From Salinarimonas sp. (GTDB taxonomy: Bacteria > Pseudomonadota > Alphaproteobacteria > Rhizobiales > Beijerinckiaceae): 64,000 nt of DNA. Location of the stretch: assembly GCF_040111675.1 (NCBI RefSeq), contig NZ_CP157794.1, positions 1,571,501 to 1,635,500 on the forward strand, in the 5' to 3' direction. Below, in pieces: positions 52,677-61,800 of the stretch. The notes beneath the pieces were generated by a model. It was not told the origin of the DNA and ran no database searches. It saw only the letters and a list, made by a program, of their open reading frames with translations. How positions within the stretch are numbered: position 1 is the first letter of the stretch; each line of letters begins with the position of its first letter. Both the position numbers and the translations under genes were made by a program.

Positions 52677-52991
52677 GGAGGCGGGGCGACCCGGGACGGG
52701 CCCGACCGGGCGCGGCCATCGGCCGCGTCGATCCGCGGCCGATCGTCGGCGGCCGGTGCTCGCCGCCCGCGCGGCGGCTCGGCCGCGCTCCGTTCGCCAT
52801 GGGCGGGCGCACGTGCGATGCGGATGCGCGCTATGCTGGTATTCTCCGGCGCTGAGAAGTAATCGTGCAGCGATAACGCTAGCCGACTTAGTAAAAGCCG
52901 TCAAAAAACTGTTACGCGCCGGCTCTAGAGCGAGACCGTCGCGTGCAATCGCGCGCGTTTCTCCACGCACCCAGGATCGGAGATCGCCTCC
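52677..52991. other. Leader region of the phn operon
   Basis: 315 bases without a gene. The first half is very GC-rich with dyads such as CGCGGCCATCGGCCGCG. From about 52850 to 52925 it turns AT-richer and carries the Pho box listed separately. The phnD ribosome site (GGAG at about 52980) lies at the end. Confidence 0.6.
52887..52920 (+). promoter_or_regulatory. Pho box (PhoB-binding repeats) upstream of phnD
   Basis: Three direct 11-base units in register: CTTAGTAAAAG, CCGTCAAAAAA and CTGTTACGCGC. The central 17 bases (52898-52914), CCGTCAAAAAACTGTTA, match the Pho box CTGTCATAAAACTGTCA at 14 of 17 positions. The AT-rich setting in an otherwise GC-rich gap adds weight. It is 72 bases before the phnD start. 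PhoB activation under phosphate starvation is expected. Confidence 0.78.
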
Positions 52992-53918
52992 ATGTTCCGC
53001 ACCTCCCTTCTCGGCATGACCGCCGCCGCCGCGCTCGTCGCCGCGATCGCCGGGCCCGCCGCCGCTCAGGACTGGACGTCCGAGCTCCCCGTGTTCCGCA
53101 TCGGCCTGCTCGGCGGCGAGAACGAGGCCGATCGCCTGCGCAACAACGAATGCCTGATCGAGGCGCTGGGCTCGCGTCTCGGCGTCCCGGTCGAGCTCTT
53201 CCCGGCGCCGGACTATGCGGGCGTCATGCAGGGCCTGCTCGCCGACCAGCTCGAGATGTCCTTTCTCGGCGCCTCCGGCTACGCCGGCATCTACCTGCAG
53301 GATCCCGAGGCGGTGGAGCCGATCTTCGTGAACGCCGAGGCCGACGGCTCGCTCGGCTACAAGTCGGTCATGTACGTGCGCACCGATTCCGGCATCGAGT
53401 CGCTCGAGGGCATGCAGGGCCGCTCGCTCGCCTACGCCGATCCGAACTCGACCTCGGGCTACCTGGTGCCGCGCTTCGAGCTCGGCCAGCAGGGCATCGC
53501 CGACGACTACTTCTCGACGACCGGCTTCGGCGGCGGTCACGAGCAGGCGGTGGTCGCCGTGCTCAACGGCCAGTACGACGGCGGCGTGACCTGGGTGTCC
53601 GGCGTCGGCGAGCCGTCCGAGGGCTACACCCGCGGCAACCTGCGCCGCATGATGGACAACGGCCTCCTCGACATGGCCGACCTGCGCATCATCTGGGAAT
53701 CGAACCTGATCCCGAACGGCCCGATCGTGCTCCGCAAGGACGTGCCGGCCGAGGTTCGCGAGATCGTGGTCGAGTATTTCGGCAACCAGCGCGAGATCGA
53801 TGCCGAGTGCTACGTCAACGTCTCCTTCGGCGACGGCGCGGGCTGGAAGCCGGTCGACCACGCCTTCTACGAGGGCGTCGTGACCATGCGCAAGGCCGAG
53901 ATGGAAGGCTCGCGCTGA
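52992..53918 (+). CDS. phnD: Phosphonate/phosphite-type ABC substrate-binding protein PhnD
   Basis: 308 residues with a signal peptide ([15 protein letters not shown]). A PhnD-fold periplasmic protein: [55 protein letters not shown] and the ligand region [16 protein letters not shown]. It feeds the PhnC/PhnE importer downstream. The ligand could be a phosphonate, phosphite or phosphate ester, because no C-P lyase or ptx gene is in the window. It is followed by a hairpin before phnC. Confidence 0.92.
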   Translation: MFRTSLLGMTAAAALVAAIAGPAAAQDWTSELPVFRIGLLGGENEADRLRNNECLIEALGSRLGVPVELFPAPDYAGVMQGLLADQLEMSFLGASGYAGIYLQDPEAVEPIFVNAEADGSLGYKSVMYVRTDSGIESLEGMQGRSLAYADPNSTSGYLVPRFELGQQGIADDYFSTTGFGGGHEQAVVAVLNGQYDGGVTWVSGVGEPSEGYTRGNLRRMMDNGLLDMADLRIIWESNLIPNGPIVLRKDVPAEVREIVVEYFGNQREIDAECYVNVSFGDGAGWKPVDHAFYEGVVTMRKAEMEGSR

Positions 53919-53937
53919 ACCGCGGACCAGATCGCGA

Positions 53938-53968
53938 CGGACCCTCGCCCCGGGCGAGGGTCCGTTTT
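53938..53968 (+). terminator. Hairpin terminator/attenuator between phnD and phnC
   Basis: CGGACCCTCGCCC (53938-53950) pairs perfectly with GGGCGAGGGTCCG (53952-53964), followed directly by TTTT. Allowing for a loop, about 11 pairs form. It begins 19 bases after the phnD stop and ends about 60 bases before phnC. Partial termination here would give more binding protein than transporter, a common arrangement in ABC operons. Confidence 0.75.
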
Positions 53969-54024
53969 GCGTGGCGCGGCGCTCGCTGCGCCCTGCCGGC
54001 CGCCCGACACCTCGCGAGGACCTC

Positions 54025-54834
54025 ATGCTGGAATTCAAGCAGCTCACCAAGCGCTTCAACGACACCGTCGCCGTCGACTCGGTCACGCTGACGATCCCCA
54101 AGGGGCAGATGGTGGGCGTGATCGGGCGCTCCGGCGCGGGCAAGTCGACGCTGCTGCGCATGATCAACCGTCTCAACGACCCCTCGGGCGGCGAGCTGAT
54201 CTACCGCGGCGTCGACGTCGCCAAGCTGAAGGGCGCGGAGCTGCGCAAGTGGCGCTCGGACTGCGCCATGGTGTTCCAGCAGTTCAACCTCGTCGGCCGG
54301 CTCAACGTGATCACCAACGTCATGACCGGGCGCCTGCACGAGCACGGCTTCGTGTCCTCGATGCTGCAGCTCTTCTCCGCGCAGGAGCGCGCCTTCGCCA
54401 TCCGCGCCCTCGACCGTCTCGGCATGGCGCATACGGCGCTCCAGCAGACGGACACCCTCTCCGGCGGCCAGATGCAGCGCGTCGCCATCGCCCGCGCGCT
54501 CGTCCAGGAGCCCGAGATCCTGCTCGCCGACGAGCCCATCGCCTCGCTCGACCCGCTCAACGCCAAGGTGGTCATGGACGCGCTGCGGGCGATCAACGTC
54601 GAGGACGGGCTGACCGTCGTGTGCAATCTCCACACCCTCGACACCGCGCGCGCTTATTGCGACCGCATCATCGGCATGCAGGCCGGGCGCGTCGTCTTCG
54701 ACGGCGCCGCGCACGAGCTCACCGACGCGGCCGCGCGCGAGATCTACGGCGCCGAGGCCGGCGACGCCTTCCAGGAAGGCCTCACCTCCACCTCGCTCGG
54801 CGGCCATCCGGCGCCTGCGGCGGCGGCGGTCTGA
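54025..54834 (+). CDS. phnC: Phosphonate-type ABC importer ATPase PhnC
   Basis: 269 residues from the ATG at 54025 (GAGGA upstream). Walker [11 protein letters not shown]-loop [13 protein letters not shown], signature [15 protein letters not shown], Walker [14 protein letters not shown] and the H-loop [13 protein letters not shown]. The PhnC insertion between Q-loop and signature ([20 protein letters not shown]) is present. It energises the PhnE permeases that follow three bases later. Confidence 0.94.
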   Translation: MLEFKQLTKRFNDTVAVDSVTLTIPKGQMVGVIGRSGAGKSTLLRMINRLNDPSGGELIYRGVDVAKLKGAELRKWRSDCAMVFQQFNLVGRLNVITNVMTGRLHEHGFVSSMLQLFSAQERAFAIRALDRLGMAHTALQQTDTLSGGQMQRVAIARALVQEPEILLADEPIASLDPLNAKVVMDALRAINVEDGLTVVCNLHTLDTARAYCDRIIGMQAGRVVFDGAAHELTDAAAREIYGAEAGDAFQEGLTSTSLGGHPAPAAAAV

Positions 54835-54837
54835 GCC

Positions 54838-55773
54838 ATGACCGCCCATGCGCTCACCTCCTCGGCGGCCGGTCCGGAGGCGCCCGACGCCGTCGCCCTG
54901 TTCGAGACCCATCGCAAGGCGCTCATCCGCCAGAAGATGTGGACGAACCTCCTCTTCCTCGGCCTCTTCCTGGCGATGCTCGCCTGGTCGATCGACGTCT
55001 CGCGCTTCTTCCCGGAGCGGCTGGCGCAGGGCGTCCCCCGGATCTTCGAGTATTTCGGCACGGTCCTGCCGAGCCTCGAATGGGACAAGCTCTTCCTGCC
55101 CCGGGGCGAGGACGGGCGCGCGGTGCCGGGCTCGCTGACGTTCTGGTATTCCGACTTCGCCAAGTACGTCCGGCTCATCTTCGAGACGATCCTGATGGCG
55201 ATGACGGCGACGATCCTCGGCGCCGCCGCCGCCTTCGCACTGTGCTTCGCCGCCGCGCGCAATCTCGCGCCGAAGGGCTGGGTCGGCGTGCTCTGCCGGC
55301 GGACGCTCGAGGTCTGCCGCGGCGTGCCGGAGATCCTCTACGCCCTCGTCCTCGTCTTCGCCGTCGGCATCGGCCCCCTCGCCGGCGTCATCGCCATCGC
55401 GATCCACACCGCGGGCGCGCTGGGCAAGCTCTTCGCCGAGGTCGCCGAGAACGCCTCGATGCGTCCGGTCGACGGCATCCGCTCGGTGGGCGGGTCCTGG
55501 TTCGAGGAAGTTCGCTACGGCATCGTCCCGCAAGTCCTGCCGAACTTCGCCTCCTATACGCTGCTACGCTTCGAGATCAACGTGCGCGCCTCCTCCATCG
55601 TCGGCTTCGTCGGCGCGGGCGGCATCGGGGCCGAGCTCAACCACACGATCAGCTTCTACTCGGACGACCGGGTCATGGCCGTGCTGATCCTGGTGGTGCT
55701 CACCGTGACCTGCATCGACCTGATCTCCGAGCGCGTGCGCCACGCCTTCATCGGGCGGGAGAACCTGAAATGA
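54838..55773 (+). CDS. phnE: Phosphonate-type ABC importer permease PhnE (first)
   Basis: 311 residues with about six membrane segments. The N-terminal helix is at ~35-52; the core has TILMAMTATILGAAAAFALC and LEVCRGVPEILYALVLVFAV. The EAA loop is GIRSVGGSWFEEVRYGIVPQ, and the end FVGAGGIGAELNHTISFYSD is diagnostic of PhnE. The stop overlaps the second permease start (ATGA), so the two probably form a heterodimer. Confidence 0.94.
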   Translation: MTAHALTSSAAGPEAPDAVALFETHRKALIRQKMWTNLLFLGLFLAMLAWSIDVSRFFPERLAQGVPRIFEYFGTVLPSLEWDKLFLPRGEDGRAVPGSLTFWYSDFAKYVRLIFETILMAMTATILGAAAAFALCFAAARNLAPKGWVGVLCRRTLEVCRGVPEILYALVLVFAVGIGPLAGVIAIAIHTAGALGKLFAEVAENASMRPVDGIRSVGGSWFEEVRYGIVPQVLPNFASYTLLRFEINVRASSIVGFVGAGGIGAELNHTISFYSDDRVMAVLILVVLTVTCIDLISERVRHAFIGRENLK

Positions 55774-56627
55774 GGACGTTCACCCTCGCCGCGATCGGCC
55801 CCGCCGAGATCGAGGCGGCGCGCGCCGCGAACCCGAAGGCCTTCGGCGATCCCCTGCGCCGGGCCCTCGTGATCGGCTCGTGGGCCGTGATCCTCGGCTA
55901 TCTGCTCTACTCGCTGTGGTTGTTCGAGTTCTACAAGCTGTTCGCGTCCTCCGAGAACGCCGTGCGCATGATCACGCGCATGTTCGTCTGGCAGGACATG
56001 GACACCTGGATGTACGAGCAGATCTACGTCGGCATCGCCCAGACCATCGCGATGGCCTTCCTGGGCACGCTGCTCGCGACGATCCTCGCCCTGGTCATCG
56101 CCTTCGCGGCGGCGCGCAACACGATGCCGCTGTGGCTGCCGCGGCAGGCGACGCGCCGTTTCCTCGACGTGCTGCGCGGCGTCGACCAGGTGATCTGGGG
56201 CCTCGTCTTCGTGCGCGCGGTGGGTCTCGGCCCGCTCGCGGGCGTCCTCGCCATCTTCGTCTCGGATACCGGCACGCTGGCCAAGCTCTATTCGGAGGCG
56301 ATCGAGAACATCGACCGCAAGCAGGTGGAGGGCGTGCGCGCCACCGGCGCCGACGGCGCGCGCACCATCCGTTACGGCATCCTGCCGCAGATCCTGCCGG
56401 TCTTCATCTCGCTCTCGCTCTACTCCTTCGAGTCGAGCACGCGGTCCGCCACGATCCTCGGCCTCGTCGGGGCGGGCGGCGTCGGCATGGTCATCATCGA
56501 GCGCTTCCGCGCCGGCCTGTTCGATCAGGTGGCCTTCGTGGTGCTCAACGTCCTCGTCGTCATCGCCGTGATCGACTGGATCTCCGCGAGGATTCGCAAG
56601 CGCTTCATCGGAGAGCGCGGGCATTGA
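55770..56627 (+). CDS. phnE: Phosphonate-type ABC importer permease PhnE (second)
   Basis: 285 residues. It has the same architecture as the preceding permease but a clearly different sequence: TIAMAFLGTLLATILALVIA, LDVLRGVDQVIWGLVFVRAV, EAA loop GVRATGADGARTIRYGILPQ and LVGAGGVGMVIIERFRAGLF. The four-base overlap with the first permease shows tight coupling. Last gene of the operon; tamA follows after a 274-base gap. Confidence 0.94.
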   Translation: MRTFTLAAIGPAEIEAARAANPKAFGDPLRRALVIGSWAVILGYLLYSLWLFEFYKLFASSENAVRMITRMFVWQDMDTWMYEQIYVGIAQTIAMAFLGTLLATILALVIAFAAARNTMPLWLPRQATRRFLDVLRGVDQVIWGLVFVRAVGLGPLAGVLAIFVSDTGTLAKLYSEAIENIDRKQVEGVRATGADGARTIRYGILPQILPVFISLSLYSFESSTRSATILGLVGAGGVGMVIIERFRAGLFDQVAFVVLNVLVVIAVIDWISARIRKRFIGERGH

Positions 56628-56901
56628 ACGCGCCGAGCGGGCGTCGCCGCGCGCCCGTTCCCGCCCGCCGCAAGGTCTCGCGCTTCGCGCTGCGACGTTT
56701 CTTCACTTTTGTTTCTCGAGACCTCGCGGGCTCTACGCGACGGCGTCCATCCGGCCCGGCGCGAAAGCCGCCGAACGGCCAAGCTCGACCGTGCCCGATT
56801 TGCCACGGACGCGCTTTCGTGATCTCTTCGCGTTCACGGGGGGAGCTGCAGGCGTTATCAACCGGCGCCGGTGTTGCGGGCCGGGTGCGGCGGAGTCTCG
56901 G

Positions 56902-58866
56902 ATGTCTCGAGCCATGGGGATCGGTCGAAAGCGAGCGGGAACGGCCCTGTGCCTTCTCGCCGCCGCGGGTGTTGCGGCCTTCGCCGCGCCGGCGCGCGCA
57001 CAATTCGACTTCTTCGGCCTGTTCGGCCGCGACGAGGAGCCGCCCGAGCCGAGCGCCGAGGCGCTGCCCTACGCTTTCGACCTCCTCGTCGAGGGCGAGG
57101 CCGACGTCGACGACGCGCTGGAGACGATCTCGACCCTCTACCGCCTGCGCGGCGACCCGCCGCCGGACGCCGAGGCGCTGGTGCGCCGGGCGCAGAGCGA
57201 TCTCGTGCCCTTCATCGACGCGCTCTGGGGGCTCGGCTACTACAACGCCCGCGTCCGCATCGAGGTGGCGGGCGTCCCCCTCACGATTCGCGGCGAGAAC
57301 GCCGCGGCGGCGACCCAGGCGGCGCGCGCTTTCCGCGGGCAGGCGCTCGTGCCCGTGCGGGTGCTGATCGACACGGGCGAGATCTTCCGGATGCGCCAGA
57401 TCCGGGTGCTCGGCCCGGAGGGCACGCCGCTCGCGCTGCCGGAGGGGGTCTACGCCCTCGAGCCCGGCGACCCCGCCGCCAGCGCCGGGATCCTGGCCGC
57501 GCAGGCCAACATCGTCGATTATTACCGCGCCGCCTCCCGGCCGCTCGCCGAGATCGCGGCGGTGGAGCCGGTCGTCGTGCATCCCGAGGGGATCATGGAT
57601 CTCGCGATCCGTGTCGCGCCGGGGCCGGTCGCCGGCATCGGCCCGGTGGCGGTGAGCGGCAACGAGGGCGTTCCGGACTACGTCATCCGCTCCTTCATCT
57701 ACACCGAGCCCGGCGACCCGTATTCGCCCGAGGCGATCGCCTCGATGCGCCGCTCGATCGGGCAGATCGAGGCGCTCTCGGCCGTGCGCGTGAACGAGGC
57801 GGACGCGCTGAACGCGAACGGCAACCTGCCGCTCGAGGTCGTCGTGTCCGAGCGGCTGCCGCGCGTCTTCGGCGTCTCGGCGAGCTACTCCACGTCGGAC
57901 GGCCCTGCCGCGACGGTCTATTGGGCGCACCGCAACCTGTTCGGCGGAGCCGAGCGGCTGCGGCTCGAGGCGAGCGCGATCTACCTCACCCAGACCGGCG
58001 CGCGCGCGCAGGCGGCGGACGAGGAGTGGTGGGACGATCTCGGGGGCAAGGTCTCGGCGAGCTTCGTCAAGCCGGCTCTGTGGGGCACGCGCAACGACTT
58101 CCTCGCCGACGCCCTGGTCTCGCGCGATCGCACGTCCGGCTACACGGCCGAGCTCGTCAACGTGACGGCCGGCATCCGGCACCGCTTCGGCGAGCGTTCC
58201 AACCTCCAGGTCGGAGGCGAGTACGAGATCGGCCGCGGCACGGACGTGCTCGGCGACTACGACTACACGCTCGTCGGCATCCCCGTCGCTTTCGTGCAGG
58301 ACGCGACCCTGTCGCGGCTCGACCCGCGCGAGGGCTACCGCATCCGCGCCGGGGTCACGCCCTATCTCGAGGCCTTCGGCTCGAGCGTCGGCTTCACCTA
58401 CGCCGACGCCGAGGTCTCCGCCTATTTCCCGCTCGACCCGCTGAAGCGCTACGTCATCGCCGGGCGCGTCGAGGTTGGCTCCATCGTGGGCGCCGAGCTG
58501 AACGAGGTGCCGACCAACCGGCGTTTCTTCTCCGGCGGCGGCGGCTCGGTGCGGGGCTACGCCTATCGCAGCCTCGGTCCGCAGCTCGCGGGCGAGCCGA
58601 TCGGCGGGCGCTCGCTGTTCGAGGCCTCGCTCGAGGCGCGTCTGCGCGTCACGGACAATATCGGCATCGTCCCCTTCGTCGATGCCGGCTCGGCCTTCCG
58701 CGAGAGCTATCCGAGCTTCGACGAGGAGCTGCGCTTCGCGGCCGGCGTCGGCCTGCGCTACCACACGCCGATCGGCCCGCTGCGCGCCGACGTCGCCTTT
58801 CCCCTCAACCCGGAGGAGGGGGACGACGCCTTCGGCCTCTATCTCGGCATCGGGCAGGCCTTCTGA
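56902..58866 (+). CDS. tamA: Outer membrane assembly factor TamA (BamA/TamA family)
   Basis: 654 residues from the ATG at 56902, with GGAG eight bases upstream; frames further upstream lack similarity. A signal peptide ends near APARAQ. POTRA-type repeats occupy about 55-300 (VEGEADVDDALETISTLYRL; FRMRQIRVLG; VAVSGNEGVPDYVIRSFI). The C-terminal half is a 16-strand barrel with the family loop GGGGSVRGYAYRSLGPQLAG and the last strand GLYLGIGQAF. It works with TamB in moving proteins or lipids to the outer membrane. The stop shares a base with the tamB start. Confidence 0.94.
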   Translation: MSRAMGIGRKRAGTALCLLAAAGVAAFAAPARAQFDFFGLFGRDEEPPEPSAEALPYAFDLLVEGEADVDDALETISTLYRLRGDPPPDAEALVRRAQSDLVPFIDALWGLGYYNARVRIEVAGVPLTIRGENAAAATQAARAFRGQALVPVRVLIDTGEIFRMRQIRVLGPEGTPLALPEGVYALEPGDPAASAGILAAQANIVDYYRAASRPLAEIAAVEPVVVHPEGIMDLAIRVAPGPVAGIGPVAVSGNEGVPDYVIRSFIYTEPGDPYSPEAIASMRRSIGQIEALSAVRVNEADALNANGNLPLEVVVSERLPRVFGVSASYSTSDGPAATVYWAHRNLFGGAERLRLEASAIYLTQTGARAQAADEEWWDDLGGKVSASFVKPALWGTRNDFLADALVSRDRTSGYTAELVNVTAGIRHRFGERSNLQVGGEYEIGRGTDVLGDYDYTLVGIPVAFVQDATLSRLDPREGYRIRAGVTPYLEAFGSSVGFTYADAEVSAYFPLDPLKRYVIAGRVEVGSIVGAELNEVPTNRRFFSGGGGSVRGYAYRSLGPQLAGEPIGGRSLFEASLEARLRVTDNIGIVPFVDAGSAFRESYPSFDEELRFAAGVGLRYHTPIGPLRADVAFPLNPEEGDDAFGLYLGIGQAF

Positions 58867-61800
58867 TGACGCGGCTGCGTACGTTTCTCCTCGCTCTCCT
58901 CCTGATCGGCGTCGCGCTCGCCGGCGGGGTCGTCGCGACCTCCTCGCTGCGCGCGCAGGAGGACCAGGGCGTTCTCGCGGGGCTGATCTCGAACCTGCTC
59001 TCGACGCCGACGCAGCAGATCTCCATCGGCGCGGTGGAGGGCGCGCTCTCCTCCGAGGCGACGATCCGCGACATCCGCATCTCGGACGAGGAGGGCGTCT
59101 TCCTCTCGCTCGACCGCGCGACCATCGACTGGAACCGCTCGGCGCTCGTCTTTCAGCGCCGTCTCGAGGTGAACGCGCTGACGCTCGGCACGCTGATCGT
59201 CGAGCGCCTGCCGGAGCGCGAGGACGTCGACGAGGAGGACGTGGAACAGGGCCCGCTCTTCCCCGAGCTGCCGCTCGAGGTCGACGTCGACCGTTTCGCG
59301 CTGGAGGAGCTCGTGCTCGGCGAGCCGGTGCTCGGCACGGCCGCGCGGCTGACCGCCGAGGGCTCGGCGCGGATCGGCGATCCGGAGGAGGGCCTCTCCC
59401 TCGACTTCGCCGCGCAGAGGCTCGACGAGCCCGGCGCCTTCGAGGCGGATATCGCCTATCGGCCGATCGAGAACACGCTCGCGCTCGACGTCACCCTGGA
59501 CGAGCCGGCCGGCGGCCTCATGGCGCGCCTCCTCGACCTGCCGGGCCTGCCGCCGGTGCGGCTGTCCCTCCAGGGCGACGGCCCGCTCTCCGATTTCGCC
59601 GCCGACCTCGACTTCGAGGCCGGGCCGACCATCGGCGCGCAGGGCCGCGCCACGGTGGAGCGCACGGCCGACGCCTACGCCCTCGACCTCGATCTCGCCG
59701 CGCGGATCGCCGGCCTCCTGCCGGATGCGATCGCCCCGGTCTTCGAGGGCACGACGCAGCTCACGGGCGACGTCACGGTGGGCGACAGCGGCCGCATCGC
59801 GCTCGAGCAGCTGCGCCTCGCCTCGCCCGTGGCGGCGCTCGACGTCAGCGGCGCCGTCGGGCCGGAGGGCGCGCTCGATCTCTCGGTGGACGGCCGCGCG
59901 CTTCCGACCGAGGGCGGAATCACCGAGGCCGGCGCAGCGCGGATCGGCGAGCTCGCCCTCGACCTCGACATCGGCGGATCGATCCAGGCCCCGCGCGTCG
60001 ACGGGCGGATCGTCGCGAACGGCGTCGCGACGCCGCAGGTCTCCCTCGACAGCCTCGACCTCACAATCGATTCCGCCCCGATCGGGACGGACGACCCGCC
60101 GACGCGCTTCTCCTTCAGCCTCGACGCGGACGCGCAGGGGCTCGATTTCACCGATCCCGCCCTGCAGGACGCCATCGGCCCGACGCTGGCGATCGTCGCC
60201 CGCGGCGAGGTCAGCGCCGAGGGCGTCGCCGACGTCGAGACCGCCGCGATCGAGACGCAGACGGCGTCCGCGAGCTTCGCGGGCGTGGTTGCGGCCGACC
60301 AGCTGAATGGCACGCTCGCGGCGACGATCCCCGACCTTTCCGCCTTCGCCGACCTCGTGAACCTGCCGCTCGCCGGCGAAGCGATCCTCGAGGCGGATCT
60401 GCGCGGCGACCCGTCCGGCCCGCAGATCCTGGCCCAGCTCGACGGCTCGCTCGGCGGCTTCGAGAGCGGCGTTCCGGCCCTCGACGGGCTGCTCGGCGCG
60501 CGCGCGAGCCTCTCGGGCACGGCGCAGCTCCTTCCCGGAGGCTTCGCCTTCACCAATCTCGCGCTGGACGGCGCGAACCTCACGCTCATCGCCGACGGCC
60601 AGGCGACGGACGAGGCCGCCGACCTCTCCCTCGACCTGACGATCCCGATGCTGGCGCCGCTCGATCCGCGCATCACCGCCGGCAGCGCGACGGTCGAGGC
60701 GCGCCTCACCGGCTCGCTGGAGACGCCCGACGTCGCCGCGACCGCGCAGCTGCGCGACGTCGTCGCCATGGACCGGCCGATCGAGCGCCTGACGCTGCGC
60801 CTCACCGGCCGCGACCTCACCGGCGACCTCGACGCTCAGGTGGCGCTGTCGGGCCTCGTCGCCGGCGAGACGGCGGAGGGCATGGCGCGGGTGAGCCGGA
60901 CCGATGCGGGCGGATACGCGCTGGACGATCTCGACCTCACCGTCGGCTCCGTCGATCTCGCCGGCGCGCTGACGATCGGCGACGCGGGTCTCGCCGCGGG
61001 CGACGTCACGCTCGACGCGGGCGATCTCTCCGACCTGACGCCGCTCCTTCTCACCGAGCTCGCCGGCGCGCTCGAGGCCGACGTCTCGCTCTCCGTCGAG
61101 GACGGCGGGCAGAACGCCTCCGTCACGGCCGAGGGCGCGGAGCTGCGCTTCGGCGAGGTGCGCCTCGCCGACTTTTCCGCCGATCTCACCGCCGCCGACC
61201 TGTTCCGCGCACCGGTCATCGACGGGACGCTCACGGCGGAGGCGCTCGTCGCCGGCGGGCAGACCTTCGAGACGATCCGCCTCGCCTTCGACGGCACGCC
61301 GGAGGCGACCGACTTCACCGCCTCCGCCACGGCGCAGGGCTTCGACCTCGACGCCGCGGGCCGCATCGTTCCCGAGGACGGCGCGATCACCCTCGCGCTC
61401 TCGGACTTCACCGCCACCCGCGACGGCCGCAGCGTCTCCCTCGCCGACGCCGCGACGATCACGCTGGAGGACGGCGCGGTCGCCATCGACGGCCTGCGGC
61501 TGCAGGCGAACGGCGGCTTCGTCGCGGTGGACGGCACGGTGGGCGACGCGCTCGACCTCGAGGCGCAGATCACCAGCCTGCCGCTCTCGGCGGCGGAGAT
61601 TTTCGTGCCCGGTCTCGGCATCGAAGGCGTGGTGAACGGCACGGTCGACGTCGGCGGCACGCCGTCGGCGCCGCAGGGCGACTACGCGCTCTCGGTGTCC
61701 GGTTTCTCGCTGCCGCAGCTGCGCCGCGCCGGCCTTCCCGGCGTCGCGCTCGATGCGCAGGGCTCCTTCACCGGCGAGCGCGCCACCGTCGACGCGACGA

